Shown: positions 14,541 to 23,907, numbered from the stretch's first letter. The stretch: 64,000 nucleotides of DNA from Agrobacterium cavarae (GCF_004310285.1 NZ_SISF01000032.1:434001-498000); one strand, 5' to 3'. The notes: generated by a model not told the origin, from the sequence alone. Translations and numbers: made by a program.

Positions 14541-15113
14541 ATGTCTGGTGTGTTGACCATGAAGTGGGCCGACAGAAACCTGTCGAAGTACGGCAAGCGC
14601 ATCCTGACGCTGAAGACGAAGTTCCCGAAAGTTCTGCCTCGCATCGTCAACCAGGTGGGCGACCGCTCAAAGACGGTGGTTATTCGGGAATTGGTGCAGC
14701 AGACAGGATTGCAACGCGTCGTCATCGTTCGTGCGATTGGCGATCCTAGGCGGGCAAGTCCTGGTCGCTACATTTACGACATGACGACGAGGGGCGGAAA
14801 CATCCGCCTAAAATACCTGAAGCCGAGGGAAACCCGCAAAGGGGTAATCGCAAGGCCATTCGGAAAGCCAACGCTGTTTGCTGGGGCATTCCTTCGAGGC
14901 GGTAAGTTCCCTGACCGCAAAGACGTGCCTGCCTTCAACGGGCATGCGTATGTCAGACTGAACAAGTCAGGGACGAAGATCACCTTCGCTCGGTCTGGCG
15001 TTTTCATTCCTGTCGAAATGACGAGCGGTGCAACTGTTGCTGCGTTTCATCGGGTTGCTGCTCCATTGCTTGATCAACGCATTTCAGCGGTTCTCGATAA
15101 GCTGGTCCCGTGA
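14541..15113 (+). CDS. Minor tail protein Z-like protein
   Basis: A 190-residue protein resembling the prophage minor tail protein Z family: an early helical basic region (VLPRIVNQVGDRSKTVVIRE, LVQQTGLQRVVIVRAI) and a later FARSGVFIPVEM segment. Such proteins take part in tail completion in lambda-like phages. It is found here ahead of the terminase genes, an unusual place for a tail gene. A GGAGG lies eight bases upstream of the ATG; a GTG three bases earlier is also possible. Confidence 0.65.
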   Translation: MSGVLTMKWADRNLSKYGKRILTLKTKFPKVLPRIVNQVGDRSKTVVIRELVQQTGLQRVVIVRAIGDPRRASPGRYIYDMTTRGGNIRLKYLKPRETRKGVIARPFGKPTLFAGAFLRGGKFPDRKDVPAFNGHAYVRLNKSGTKITFARSGVFIPVEMTSGATVAAFHRVAAPLLDQRISAVLDKLVP

Positions 15114-15267
15114 CCCTCAGGCCCGACCCATCGACCCGTCACCACCCCCCTCGGTTGGGTCCTCTTCCCGAAGAAGCCAAGTAGCGGGTGAGCGCGACTG
15201 CGGGATTTCTCGCTGAGCAAAAAATTATAGGGGGATTCCCCCGCCTTTTCAGTGGAATCGGAATCAG

Positions 15268-16002
15268 ATGGCAAAGAGCTATCCTGACGACCTTCGAAGA
15301 GAGGTCATCGCCTTCATTGACGAGGGCCATACAGTTCGCGAAGCGGCGGAAAAGTTCAGCGTCAGCCCCAGCTTTGCAGCCAAATCCCACAAAAGGCACG
15401 TTGATGCTGGGCAAAGCCAGCCTTTGGGTGAGGTTGAGCCTGCTGACGAGGTGCTGCCGACTGTAGACGATGGCGAGGTTTCCGCTTCTGAGCTTGCCGA
15501 TCTGCTTGGCGTTTCAAAGCGTGCTGTCTCCGACTTCGTTGAGCGTGGAATCGTGGTGAAGACAGAACGGAATCGCTTCGACATGCGGCGCTCGATCCAG
15601 CTCTACTGTGAGCATCTTCGCACGATGGCTGCGGGGCGTAGCGGCGACGGCGCGGACGCCTTGACCACAGAGCGGGCGCGCCTGGCGCGTGAACAGGCCG
15701 ACCAAACCGCCATGAAGAACGCGGTTATGCGGCGTGAAATGATTCCAATAACGGACGTGCGGCATGAATGGACTTCAATTGGACGGCGTATCCGCAACGG
15801 CATCATGTCCGTTCCCTCACGGTGTCGCCAAATGCTTCCGCACCTCACGACTTTCGATGTTGATGTGATCGACCGCGAACTTCGGTCGGCGCTTTCCGAT
15901 CTGGGTGAACAGGACGATGACAGAAGCCTTGACGCTGCTGCGGAAAGCGTTGTGGGAGAGCCTGCAACCGCCTCCGAAACTGAAGCTGTCGAAATGGATT
16001 GA
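15268..16002 (+). CDS. Terminase small subunit (Nu1-like) with an extra N-terminal HTH
   Basis: A 244-residue protein. Residues 1-45 (SYPDDLRREVIAFIDEGHTV, then REAAEKFSVSPSFAAK) resemble a transposase-type HTH. Residues 68-110 (VSASELADLLGVSKRAVSDF) form the second, Nu1-type winged helix. The middle part (TERARLAREQADQTAMKNAV) is the helical region conserved in lambda Nu1-like subunits. It should recognise the phage packaging site and deliver DNA to the large subunit. Its last 86 bases overlap the large-subunit gene. Two DNA-binding domains in one small subunit are noteworthy. Confidence 0.82.
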   Translation: MAKSYPDDLRREVIAFIDEGHTVREAAEKFSVSPSFAAKSHKRHVDAGQSQPLGEVEPADEVLPTVDDGEVSASELADLLGVSKRAVSDFVERGIVVKTERNRFDMRRSIQLYCEHLRTMAAGRSGDGADALTTERARLAREQADQTAMKNAVMRREMIPITDVRHEWTSIGRRIRNGIMSVPSRCRQMLPHLTTFDVDVIDRELRSALSDLGEQDDDRSLDAAAESVVGEPATASETEAVEMD

Positions 16003-17695
16003 AGAGCACATTCATTTGCCCGAAGGCGTTTCCTCGCTGACTGGCAAGGTAAGGCTCTGGCCTCCGCAACACGAAATCGCTGATGCGATCGGTGACTCCG
16101 CTATCGAGCGTGTCACGCTGGTTAAGCCGGTTCGCGTCGGCTTTACCACGCTGCTGACGAGCGCGATGGCGAGTTTCTGCAGTAACGATCCGGCCCCCAT
16201 CCTTGCGCTGCTGCCGACCGAGTCCGACTGCCGAGATTACATGGTCTCCGATGTGGAGCCGGTCTTTGATGCCTCACCTGCGTTGCAGGGGATCTTGTCG
16301 AGCGACGAAAAAAAGGGCGGAAGAAACACGCTGCTTTCACGGCGCTTTCCGGGCGGTTTTCTTAAGGTCATCGCCGCCAAGTCGCCGCGCAACCTGCGTC
16401 GTCATAACGTTCGCATCCTGTTTATGGATGAAGTGGACGGTATGACGCCGACGAAGGAAGGCTCGGCACCAATACTTGCAGAGCGTAGAACGCTTTCGTT
16501 CTCAGATCGCAAGATTGTCATGGGATCGACGCCTGTTTACGAGGCAACAAGCCAAGTCCTGCGCTCCTATGAACTGTCGGACAAACGGATTTATGAGGTG
16601 CCTTGCCCCGAGTGCGGTCACTTCCACGAAATCCAGTGGGCAGACATCCAATGGCCTGAAGGCGAGCCAGATAAAGCATATTACGTCTGTGTCGAGTGCG
16701 GCTCCGTGATCGATGAACGGCATAAGCCGGGAATGGTCACGAACGGCAGGTGGCGAGCGCTTAGACCGGAAATCAAGGATCATGCAGGCTTCCGCATGAA
16801 TGCTCTGATTTCGCTTCTGCCGAATGCGTCGTGGGGCCGATTGGCGAAGGAATTTGTTTCGGTCAAAAACGATCCGACCACCCTTCAAACCTTCGTCAAC
16901 ACGATCCTTGCGCAGGGATGGAAGGATGAAGCCGACGAGTTAGACGATATCGCTATATCGGAACGCGCCGAAGACTTTGGTTTCGAGTCCATCCCTATCG
17001 AAGTGCTGATCATAACCGCAGGCGTTGACGTGCAGGATGACCGCCTTGAGGTGACATTCGTTGGCTGGGACAAAGAGGGCGTTCCGTACATTCTTGGTCA
17101 TGAAGTTATTTGGGGCCGCTACGACGACACAGCGACATGGAGTGAACTAGATATCCTGCTTGCAACGCAGTGGGATCATCCGCTTGGCGGTCGCATCAAG
17201 GTCGATGCCACGTGCGTTGACAGCTCGGACGGTGAAACGATGGAGACCGTCTATCGCTTCGCGTTCCCTCGCTTCAGTCGCAAGGTTTACGCCATCAAGG
17301 GTGCTGCGGGAAACCGGCCTTGGATTGAGCGCTCCAAGACCAGCGTAAAGGGCGGGCGTCTTTTCATTGTTGGTGTTGATGGCATCAAAAGCAACATCAT
17401 GGGGCGGCTTGTCCGGCCCAAGGCTATGCGTTTCTCCAAAGACCTCGCGGCTGTCTGGTTCGAACAGATTGCCGGTGAAAAAATGGAAGTTACCTACAAG
17501 CGTGGTCAGACGGTGCGGGAGTTCGTTCCCGTACCTGGTCGCCGTCATGAAGCGCTCGACTGCACGGTTTACGCCTTCGCTGCTCGCCAGATGGTGGTTG
17601 CCAATTGGGCGCACCGCGAAGGCGAGCTTTCCACGCCACCGGAAATGGCGCCGCCACCTTCCGGCCCTCAAATCGCAACATCGGACTGGTTGTAA
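15917..17695 (+). CDS. Terminase large subunit (GpA family)
   Basis: A 592-residue packaging ATPase and nuclease of the lambda GpA family. The ATPase part has a Walker-A-like VKPVRVGFTT (the usual Gly-Lys-Thr is altered, as in many GpA proteins) and a Walker B/catalytic ILFMDEVDGM. A zinc-ribbon-like segment has CPECGHFHEIQW and, further on, CVECGS. The C-terminal nuclease part begins near ITAGVDVQDDRLEVTFVGWD and includes a late acidic site (RRHEALDCTVYAFAA). The start at ATG 15917 (MTEALTLLRK) is preferred over the GTG at 15905. Confidence 0.93.
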   Translation: MTEALTLLRKALWESLQPPPKLKLSKWIEEHIHLPEGVSSLTGKVRLWPPQHEIADAIGDSAIERVTLVKPVRVGFTTLLTSAMASFCSNDPAPILALLPTESDCRDYMVSDVEPVFDASPALQGILSSDEKKGGRNTLLSRRFPGGFLKVIAAKSPRNLRRHNVRILFMDEVDGMTPTKEGSAPILAERRTLSFSDRKIVMGSTPVYEATSQVLRSYELSDKRIYEVPCPECGHFHEIQWADIQWPEGEPDKAYYVCVECGSVIDERHKPGMVTNGRWRALRPEIKDHAGFRMNALISLLPNASWGRLAKEFVSVKNDPTTLQTFVNTILAQGWKDEADELDDIAISERAEDFGFESIPIEVLIITAGVDVQDDRLEVTFVGWDKEGVPYILGHEVIWGRYDDTATWSELDILLATQWDHPLGGRIKVDATCVDSSDGETMETVYRFAFPRFSRKVYAIKGAAGNRPWIERSKTSVKGGRLFIVGVDGIKSNIMGRLVRPKAMRFSKDLAAVWFEQIAGEKMEVTYKRGQTVREFVPVPGRRHEALDCTVYAFAARQMVVANWAHREGELSTPPEMAPPPSGPQIATSDWL

Positions 17696-17697
17696 TC

Positions 17698-17892
17698 ATG
17701 GCTCTTATCGATGATCAAATTACCGCGCTCGAAGAGGCTGTTGCCATGGGTGCGAAGAAAGTGATCTTTCATTCTGGCGGCACTCGCCGCGAGGTGGAAT
17801 ACCACTCGCTGAAAGAAATGCGCGAAGCTCTGGCGTCGCTCCAATCGAAGCGATCGGGCGGCTCGCGCATGATCCTGGCGGCGCTCGATTGA
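17698..17892 (+). CDS. gpW-like head-tail joining protein
   Basis: A 64-residue protein (MALIDDQITALEEAVAMGAK, then KVIFHSGGTRREVEYHSLKE) matching the size and layout of lambda gpW, which fills the portal channel and joins head to tail. It lies between the large terminase and portal genes, exactly where gpW is in lambda-like heads. Its stop overlaps the portal start as TGATG. Confidence 0.85.
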   Translation: MALIDDQITALEEAVAMGAKKVIFHSGGTRREVEYHSLKEMREALASLQSKRSGGSRMILAALD

Positions 17893-19427
17893 TGAGTATC
17901 GGAAACGTCTTGGACCGGGCAATCGGTTACTTTTCTCCTGAAGCTGGGCTTCGTCGGATAAAAAACCGGGCCGCGATCGACGTCATGTCGCGCGGCTATG
18001 CGGGCGCGGAAACCAGCCGGTTGAAGACTGGCAGGCGCGCACCGTCAACATCGGCTGACGCGGAATTGCTCCGCGCTGGTCGCGAGCTGCGCAACCGGAT
18101 GCGTGACCTGGTCCGCAACAACCCACACGCAGCCAAAGCCATTTCGGAGCTTGTCAGCCATGCGATCGGCGACGGGATCATTCCGCGCTCGAAAAACAAG
18201 AAGGCGATCAAGCTTTTTAAGGCATGGGCAAAGGTCTGCGACGCAGACGGCGATCTTGATTTTTACGGCATGCAAACGCTTGTCGCTCGCGAAATGTTCG
18301 AAAGCGGTAACGGCTTGGTTCGTCGCCGTCGTCGTAGACTTGAAGACGGCTTGCCAGTCCCATTGCAATTGCAGGTGCTGGAAGACGATCTGATCGACAG
18401 CACGAAAGAGGGTATGCTTTCGGGTGGCGGTAAAGTCATCCAAGGCATCGAATTTGACGCGCTCGGTCGCAAGCGAGCTTATTGGATGTTCGGCTCGCAT
18501 CCGGGAAACAGCTTTTACGATCCGTCATCGACGATCGTCTCCAAGCCTGTGCCGGCCTATGACATCGCCCATGTTTTCGAAAAGCAAAGAACGCAAGTCC
18601 GGGGCGCTCCCTGGGGTGTTCCTGCGATGGACGACATGTACGGTCTTGCCAAATATGAAGAAGCTGAACAAACAAGAAAACGTTTGGAAGCTTGCATCGT
18701 TGGCGTCATGACAGGCGGCGAAGAGGCCGATAATCTCGGTGCGCCTGTTGCCATGGATGCTGGCGGGAAACCTCTTCCGGCTGGCATTTACGACGTCCAC
18801 GGCCAACGAGTGGAAAAGTTTTCGCCTGGTTCGTTCTACAACGCCGTGGGCGGGCGTGGATTGACGTTCTCCCAACCAGCAGTGACCGACAGTTACGACC
18901 CTTACAAAGTGTCGATGCTGCACACGATCGCGGCGGGATGGCGCGTGCCATACGCCATCATGACGGGCCGGCTGGACAAGGTTAATTACTCATCCAGCAA
19001 GATCGGGCTTGAGGGTTTCCGGCGTCTTATTTCGGCACTGCAATGGCAGGTGATCATTCCCCAGCTCTGCCAGCCGGTATGGGACTGGTTCTGTGAGGCC
19101 GCTTACTTCGCGGGCTTGCTCGACACACCGACAGTGGAAGTTGAGTGGTCGCCTCCGCGCTTCTATTCAGCAGATCCGCTGAAGGATGCGACGGCACGCA
19201 TCAAGGAAGTCCGCGCCGGCTTCCGGTCGCTCTCAAGCGCGATCGCGGAAACGGGTGAAAACCCGGACGACGTGCTGAACGAAATCGCCAGCGACGCCAA
19301 GAAGATCGATAAGCGGAAATTGATCCTCGACAGTGACCCACGTCGCATGTCGCAGGCCGGGCAAGTCCAGCAGCAAGACGACAACAAACCCGACGACGAC
19401 AAGGAAACCGACGATGACGAAGATTGA
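17892..19427 (+). CDS. Portal protein (lambda family)
   Basis: A 511-residue portal protein of the lambda gpB type, forming the ring through which DNA enters and leaves the head. Supporting segments include ELRNRMRDLVRNNPHAAKAI near residue 65, and VNYSSSKIGLEGFRRLISAL followed by WQVIIPQLCQPVWDWFCEAA in the C-terminal half. The last 25 residues are very acidic (Asp/Glu/Lys rich). It overlaps the next gene by 14 bases. Confidence 0.93.
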   Translation: MSIGNVLDRAIGYFSPEAGLRRIKNRAAIDVMSRGYAGAETSRLKTGRRAPSTSADAELLRAGRELRNRMRDLVRNNPHAAKAISELVSHAIGDGIIPRSKNKKAIKLFKAWAKVCDADGDLDFYGMQTLVAREMFESGNGLVRRRRRRLEDGLPVPLQLQVLEDDLIDSTKEGMLSGGGKVIQGIEFDALGRKRAYWMFGSHPGNSFYDPSSTIVSKPVPAYDIAHVFEKQRTQVRGAPWGVPAMDDMYGLAKYEEAEQTRKRLEACIVGVMTGGEEADNLGAPVAMDAGGKPLPAGIYDVHGQRVEKFSPGSFYNAVGGRGLTFSQPAVTDSYDPYKVSMLHTIAAGWRVPYAIMTGRLDKVNYSSSKIGLEGFRRLISALQWQVIIPQLCQPVWDWFCEAAYFAGLLDTPTVEVEWSPPRFYSADPLKDATARIKEVRAGFRSLSSAIAETGENPDDVLNEIASDAKKIDKRKLILDSDPRRMSQAGQVQQQDDNKPDDDKETDDDED

Positions 19428-20064
19428 ACTTCGCAACGCGCCTGCGAACCTGCCCATGCAGATCCGTGGGCAGGGTCTTTCGGAAAGCAAAATTGACGCG
19501 GAAGCCCGCACGGTGACGCTGGTTTTCACCACAGGCGCTTCCGTTCGCAGGCTTCGTTACACCGGATGGGACACCGCAAAGCCCTTCGACGAAATCCTTG
19601 TGGTTTCTGAGCGGGCGCTTGATCTATCTCGAATGAACCTCGGCGCGCCTGTCCTCGACAGCCACTCGAAATATTCCACGTTCTCGCAGGTTGCTGTTGT
19701 CGAGCGCGCGTGGATCGAAGGTGCCGAAGGCTGGGCGACAATTCGCTTTCCGAAAGTCGGGATCGACGCCAGCGCTGATCGCATGTTCGGCCTGGTCGCG
19801 GATAAGATCGTCAAGAACGTTTCTGTCGGCTACTCGATCGATAAGATCAGGGTGGAAGAGCCACAGAAGAAAGGCGAGGTCGAAAAGATTTTTGTCGAGC
19901 GCTGGACGCCTAACGAAATCTCTTTCGTGACCGTGCCTGCCGATCCCGGTGCGCAAGTTCGCGCAAGTGATGCAACCTTCCCGCTTTCCATCATGGGCGC
20001 ATCTAACGCGTCCATCCGCGCTGCTCGCATGCGCATGGCTGAAGCCGCTCTGAGCTGCGTCTAG
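19414..20064 (+). CDS. Prohead maturation protease
   Basis: A 216-residue protein resembling the HK97-type (S78) prohead protease. A likely catalytic histidine is in GAPVLDSHSKYSTFSQV, and a serine in KNVSVGYSIDKIRVE, followed by a conserved EISFVTVPADPGAQV. It should cleave the capsid precursor and scaffold during head maturation. The ATG at 19414 was chosen because it follows the acidic portal tail and precedes the conserved part. Confidence 0.83.
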   Translation: MTKIELRNAPANLPMQIRGQGLSESKIDAEARTVTLVFTTGASVRRLRYTGWDTAKPFDEILVVSERALDLSRMNLGAPVLDSHSKYSTFSQVAVVERAWIEGAEGWATIRFPKVGIDASADRMFGLVADKIVKNVSVGYSIDKIRVEEPQKKGEVEKIFVERWTPNEISFVTVPADPGAQVRASDATFPLSIMGASNASIRAARMRMAEAALSCV

Positions 20065-20161
20065 GCCACTACCCAACATTCTAAAGTTCGCCACCTGCTT
20101 GCCACCGGGACGCAGGGCGACGGCGCTTGTCTACCCGGTAAATCAAAAGGAACTGCACACC

Positions 20162-21823
20162 ATGAAAAAGGGTGCTTACTTTATCGCTGCTGCCGTCGCG
20201 CTTGTTTGCTTCGGTCTGGTTTTCGCCATCCTCTCTGCCGATCCTTCGCATGCCGCATCGCTAATTGGTCCCGATAGCTTGGTTCATCACGCCGGCAACT
20301 ACATCTTCGAAGCCAACATTGCTCTGGTTGCTGCACGCAAGAAACTCGACGACCTTACCACCCGTGCGACTGCGAAGCGCGGCGAGCTGGTGGAGGGACT
20401 TTCTGAAGACGCGGCACGCGCGATCGAAAGCGATCATGAAGCCATCCTGCGGGAACTCGAACAGACGCGCGCCGAAGTCGCCCGCCTGGAAGTCGAAGAG
20501 CGCGCAAACCCTTCCAATCCCTCTGCTTCACAAGACGCCATTACCGCTGCACGCGCGGCGGTTGACGAAGAGCGCACACGCGTTCGCAGCATCGAAGAGA
20601 TGTCGGCAAGGGCAGGCTGTGTTGACTTCGGTCGCCAGCACGCGCTTTCGGGAACATCGCTCGAATCCTTCCGTTCGCAGCTCCTGGAACACATGATGAC
20701 CAACGAGCGGCAAACGCCGACCGACAGCCGCGTGCGGGTGCAGGTTGGTCAGGATGAGCGCGACACGCAACGCTCGGCGCAGATCGAGGCGCTGTCTTAT
20801 GGCTTTGGCGCGCCTGTGCCAGAGGGTGGGCCGTCTGCTGCGGCGCGCCAGCACATGGGCCGGGGTTTGGTCGATCTGGCTGCGGACAGCATCGGACATT
20901 CGGGCCGTCGTATGCTCAACGCCCGTGACATCGACGACATTTTCACGCGCGCCTCGCATACCACTTCGGACTTCCCGGTGATCTTTGAAGGTGCCGTTAA
21001 TCGCACTCTCGAACAGCGCTATGCCTTGGCGCAACCGACCTTCAAGCGGTTTGCCCGCAAGAAGAACTATCGCGATTTCCGCCCCGATACGACTGTTAAG
21101 GTCGGTGACTTCCCGATGCTGAAAAAGGTTCTGGAAGCCGGCGAAATCAAATACGGCACCTTCGGTGAAGGCAAAGAGGCAACGCGCGCTTTCAGCTATG
21201 CCATCGCGCTGAACATTAGCCGACAAATGCTGATCAATGATGATCTCGGCGCGATCGCGGAGCTGCTGTCGAGCTACGGTGCAACGGTGGCCTTGTTCGA
21301 GGAAGTGACGTTCTACGCCGACGCGTACAACGCCAAGCTTTCGGACGGCAAGGAAGTCTTCCACGCAGATCATTCGAACATCGCTGCGGCGGCAAACATC
21401 ACGATCGACTCTGTGGCTGCGGGCCGCAAGTCGATGGGCCTTCAGAAGTCCAGTGACGGAAAGTTGCCGCTCCTTGCCAATCCTGCCCGCATCATGGTGG
21501 TCGGTCCCAACCAGTTGACGGATGCGGAAAAGCTGCTTGCGTCCATCACGCCTGCAACCGTGTCCACGGTCAACCTCTTTTCCGGCAAGTTCGAGCTGGT
21601 GGAGACGTCGCAGATCACTGACAACTCCTGGAGCCTGCACGCCGATCCGTCTGCCGGGTCAAACTATCGCTGGGGCTATCTCGAAGGCTACGAAGCGCCT
21701 CGCGTTCGCATGGACGAACCATTTGGCCGTCAGGGCTTCAGCATGTCGGTGGAACACGACTTCGGTTGCGGCGCGACGGACTTCCGTTTCGGCTTCCGCA
21801 ATCCCGGCCCGGCGCTTCAGTAA
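20162..21823 (+). CDS. Major capsid protein precursor (gpT-like) with a hydrophobic N-terminus
   Basis: A 553-residue capsid precursor. The C-terminal 320 residues (from about FKRFARKKNYRDFRPDTTVK) match the Mu gpT-type major head subunit. Residues 60-170 are helical coiled coil and probably act as a built-in scaffold. The first 33 residues (MKKGAYFIAAAVALVCFGLV and FAILSADPSHAASL) look exactly like a signal peptide with an Ala-His-Ala cleavage site, which is odd for a capsid subunit. An AAGGA lies ten bases before the ATG, so this start is well supported. Scaffold removal by the protease encoded just upstream is expected. Confidence 0.9.
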   Translation: MKKGAYFIAAAVALVCFGLVFAILSADPSHAASLIGPDSLVHHAGNYIFEANIALVAARKKLDDLTTRATAKRGELVEGLSEDAARAIESDHEAILRELEQTRAEVARLEVEERANPSNPSASQDAITAARAAVDEERTRVRSIEEMSARAGCVDFGRQHALSGTSLESFRSQLLEHMMTNERQTPTDSRVRVQVGQDERDTQRSAQIEALSYGFGAPVPEGGPSAAARQHMGRGLVDLAADSIGHSGRRMLNARDIDDIFTRASHTTSDFPVIFEGAVNRTLEQRYALAQPTFKRFARKKNYRDFRPDTTVKVGDFPMLKKVLEAGEIKYGTFGEGKEATRAFSYAIALNISRQMLINDDLGAIAELLSSYGATVALFEEVTFYADAYNAKLSDGKEVFHADHSNIAAAANITIDSVAAGRKSMGLQKSSDGKLPLLANPARIMVVGPNQLTDAEKLLASITPATVSTVNLFSGKFELVETSQITDNSWSLHADPSAGSNYRWGYLEGYEAPRVRMDEPFGRQGFSMSVEHDFGCGATDFRFGFRNPGPALQ

Positions 21824-21892
21824 AGGTACGACGAAAACAACGGGTGGGCTTCGGTCCACCTCTCTTTCACTTCGCGCATAAGGGAAAAGATC

Positions 21893-22213
21893 ATGGCGAA
21901 GAATTTCAAGCAGCCGGGCACGACGCTGGATGTTCCAGCACCGGCAGACGTCAAGTCCGGCGACGGTGTTCTTATCGGCAAGCTGTTCGGCGTGTCGCAG
22001 ATCTCCGCAAAAGCAAACGAGATGATCACGATCGACCGCGTGGGCGTTTGGGATCTGCCAAAGACCGAGGCGCAGGCGTGGGGCATTGGCGACGTCGTTT
22101 ATTGGAGCGGCACGGAAGTGACGACCGTCGCAAGCGGCAACACGAAGATTGGTTATGCCGCCGCTGTGGCAATCAATCCTTCGAAGCGCGGCGACGTGGT
22201 TCTGAGCCAATAA
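21893..22213 (+). CDS. Capsid decoration/cement protein (DUF2190-like)
   Basis: A 106-residue protein starting MAKNFKQPGTTLDVPAPADV. The segment SGDGVLIGKLFGVSQISAKA and repeated Gly-containing beta strands fit the DUF2190 family, whose members decorate the capsid surface. It follows the major capsid gene directly, as in other phages with a gpT-like or HK97-like head. Confidence 0.8.
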   Translation: MAKNFKQPGTTLDVPAPADVKSGDGVLIGKLFGVSQISAKANEMITIDRVGVWDLPKTEAQAWGIGDVVYWSGTEVTTVASGNTKIGYAAAVAINPSKRGDVVLSQ

Positions 22214-22591
22214 ATGGTTGACTGGCGCAAACTGGAGGCTGCCGTTGATCGCAAGATCGGCGGCGCTTTTGGCGAGCGTGTCCGCTTGTCGTTCATGAAG
22301 GGCGGCAAGACAGACCCGGATCGTCCGCAGATCATCGTTCATTGCGAAGCGCTTTGCGTCGGCGGTGATGAAGTCTCGACATTGGGCGGCGGTCGTTCCG
22401 GCCAGTTTCAAACTCGGCTTGCTACTGGCGAAGCCGAACTGTTTCTCGATCGCGCCTCGTATGACGGCCCGGCTCTTCAGTCCGGTGACACCGTTCGCGC
22501 GATCGACCGTGCTGGCCTGCCGGTTTGGGAGGTCGCCAACGTGAGCAGCCGCGACACAAGCATGATCGCGATCCGACTAAGGGAAAAATAG
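22214..22591 (+). CDS. Probable head-tail connector/adaptor protein
   Basis: A 125-residue protein beginning MVDWRKLEAAVDRKIGGAFG. Its ATG follows directly on the stop of the decoration protein. The place, between capsid and tail genes, and the size suggest a neck protein that completes the head or joins it to the tail. No diagnostic motif was seen. Confidence 0.6.
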   Translation: MVDWRKLEAAVDRKIGGAFGERVRLSFMKGGKTDPDRPQIIVHCEALCVGGDEVSTLGGGRSGQFQTRLATGEAELFLDRASYDGPALQSGDTVRAIDRAGLPVWEVANVSSRDTSMIAIRLREK

Positions 22592-22592
22592 C

Positions 22593-23336
22593 ATGTCGCT
22601 TGTTCGTATCGCTTTGCGGATCTGCGCGGTGGAAGCGCTCAAAGGCCGCACGCTTGTTGGTGATAACGTGTTGGACAGCGAAATCGGCGCGCTTGATCAG
22701 TCGCAAGACGGTTCCTTGCGATCCGACAAGCCGTTTATCTCCGTCTACGCCGATGACAGCAAGTTGCTGAACGGCCTTGAGCTTCGCTCGCTCATCAAAA
22801 GCGGGCAAGTGGATCTGAACTTCGAAGCTGGAATTGCCACGCCGCACACAGTCACAGATCCGGTCACGGATGAAACCGTGATCTATGAGGGAGTGCCGGC
22901 GACCGATGCGAATTTTGAGTTTCACCTTGATTTGACGATGCGTCAGATCGCGGACGCGCTTGCGGATCCTGATAATGAATGGGCCGTCTTGTTCGCTGGC
23001 CTGGTTACGGGATTTGATAAATCGCAGCGATCGCGAATAAGTGGCGACACGAATGGTGTTCGGCTTGCAGCTCACCAACTAAAGCTGACGGTTAGCGCGG
23101 TTGCAGAGCCTGTACGCGGTGAACCACTGCTAGACGTTCACCCGTTGGCGCGCTTCTTCGCCAAGTGTGATGCCGATTTTTTCCGACGCATGCCCGATAT
23201 GGAAAAAAAGATTGCGCTGATGAAAGCGCAGATCGCCGGCAGCAATGATGATCTTACTGCCGCCATGCGGCGTTTCGGTATCGTCTACGATGAAGCCGAT
23301 GCAATGCTGCTGACACCTTCGGGGTTTGAACCATGA
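22593..23336 (+). CDS. Phage neck/tail-completion region protein, function unknown
   Basis: A 247-residue protein starting MSLVRIALRICAVEALKGRT. It overlaps the baseplate spike gene by 4 bases. The first 150 residues appear to be alpha/beta (SLRSDKPFISVYADDSKLLN). A tail-terminator or adaptor role would fit the position, but I recognise no motif. Confidence 0.55.
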   Translation: MSLVRIALRICAVEALKGRTLVGDNVLDSEIGALDQSQDGSLRSDKPFISVYADDSKLLNGLELRSLIKSGQVDLNFEAGIATPHTVTDPVTDETVIYEGVPATDANFEFHLDLTMRQIADALADPDNEWAVLFAGLVTGFDKSQRSRISGDTNGVRLAAHQLKLTVSAVAEPVRGEPLLDVHPLARFFAKCDADFFRRMPDMEKKIALMKAQIAGSNDDLTAAMRRFGIVYDEADAMLLTPSGFEP

Positions 23337-23893
23337 GCGGCGCGAAATGGCTTGCTGACCACATTGCGGAAATCAATTTTCGGATTGCCGAACTGGAACG
23401 CAGAAATCGCAACCGGCGTCGCAAGGGCACGATCGCTGAGGTCAGCGATGACAATAGCAAGTATCGCGTCGCGCTGTCCCACCAGGGCGAGAAGCCATTT
23501 CTCACTCCGTGGATCAAAGCCCGCACGCTAGCTGCCGGGGGCGTGAAAGTCGATGTACGCTATAGCGTTGGTGAGCAGGTTGACGTGGTTTCGGAAAGTG
23601 GTGACCTCGCGGATGCTCAAATCGACTTCTCAACCTACAGTGACGAGAACGCCCGCGAAAACACTGACACGCCGCTTCATATCAAGATCGGAAGTACTGT
23701 TATCGAGGCCACGGGCGATCGGGCAAAAGTCACTGCCGATACCGTCATTGTACAGTCTTCAAACGTGCAGCTCGGCGGTGAAGGCGGAAAGAAGGTCGCT
23801 CGGATTGGCGACCTGGTCCACGTTCAAGGCGGCTCGTCATCTGGCAAGTGGCCGATCGTCGAAGGCTCCGAAACCGTCTTTGCCGTAGACTAG
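23333..23893 (+). CDS. Baseplate spike protein (P2 gpV-like)
   Basis: A 186-residue protein with an OB-fold-like N-terminal part (RKGTIAEVSDDNSKYRVALS, WIKARTLAAGG) and a C-terminal beta-helix (TPLHIKIGSTVIEATGDRAK, VTADTVIVQSSNVQLGGEGG). This is the plan of P2 gpV, the membrane-piercing tail spike. It begins the P2-type baseplate cluster V-W-J-I. Confidence 0.86.
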   Translation: MSGAKWLADHIAEINFRIAELERRNRNRRRKGTIAEVSDDNSKYRVALSHQGEKPFLTPWIKARTLAAGGVKVDVRYSVGEQVDVVSESGDLADAQIDFSTYSDENARENTDTPLHIKIGSTVIEATGDRAKVTADTVIVQSSNVQLGGEGGKKVARIGDLVHVQGGSSSGKWPIVEGSETVFAVD

Positions 23894-23907
23894 AGAGGGA
23901 AAAGCCG

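Noticed and set aside
20528..21640. A 370-residue minus-strand frame opposite the capsid gene
   Set aside because: The capsid frame is clearly real; this is an antisense shadow caused by codon bias in GC-rich DNA.
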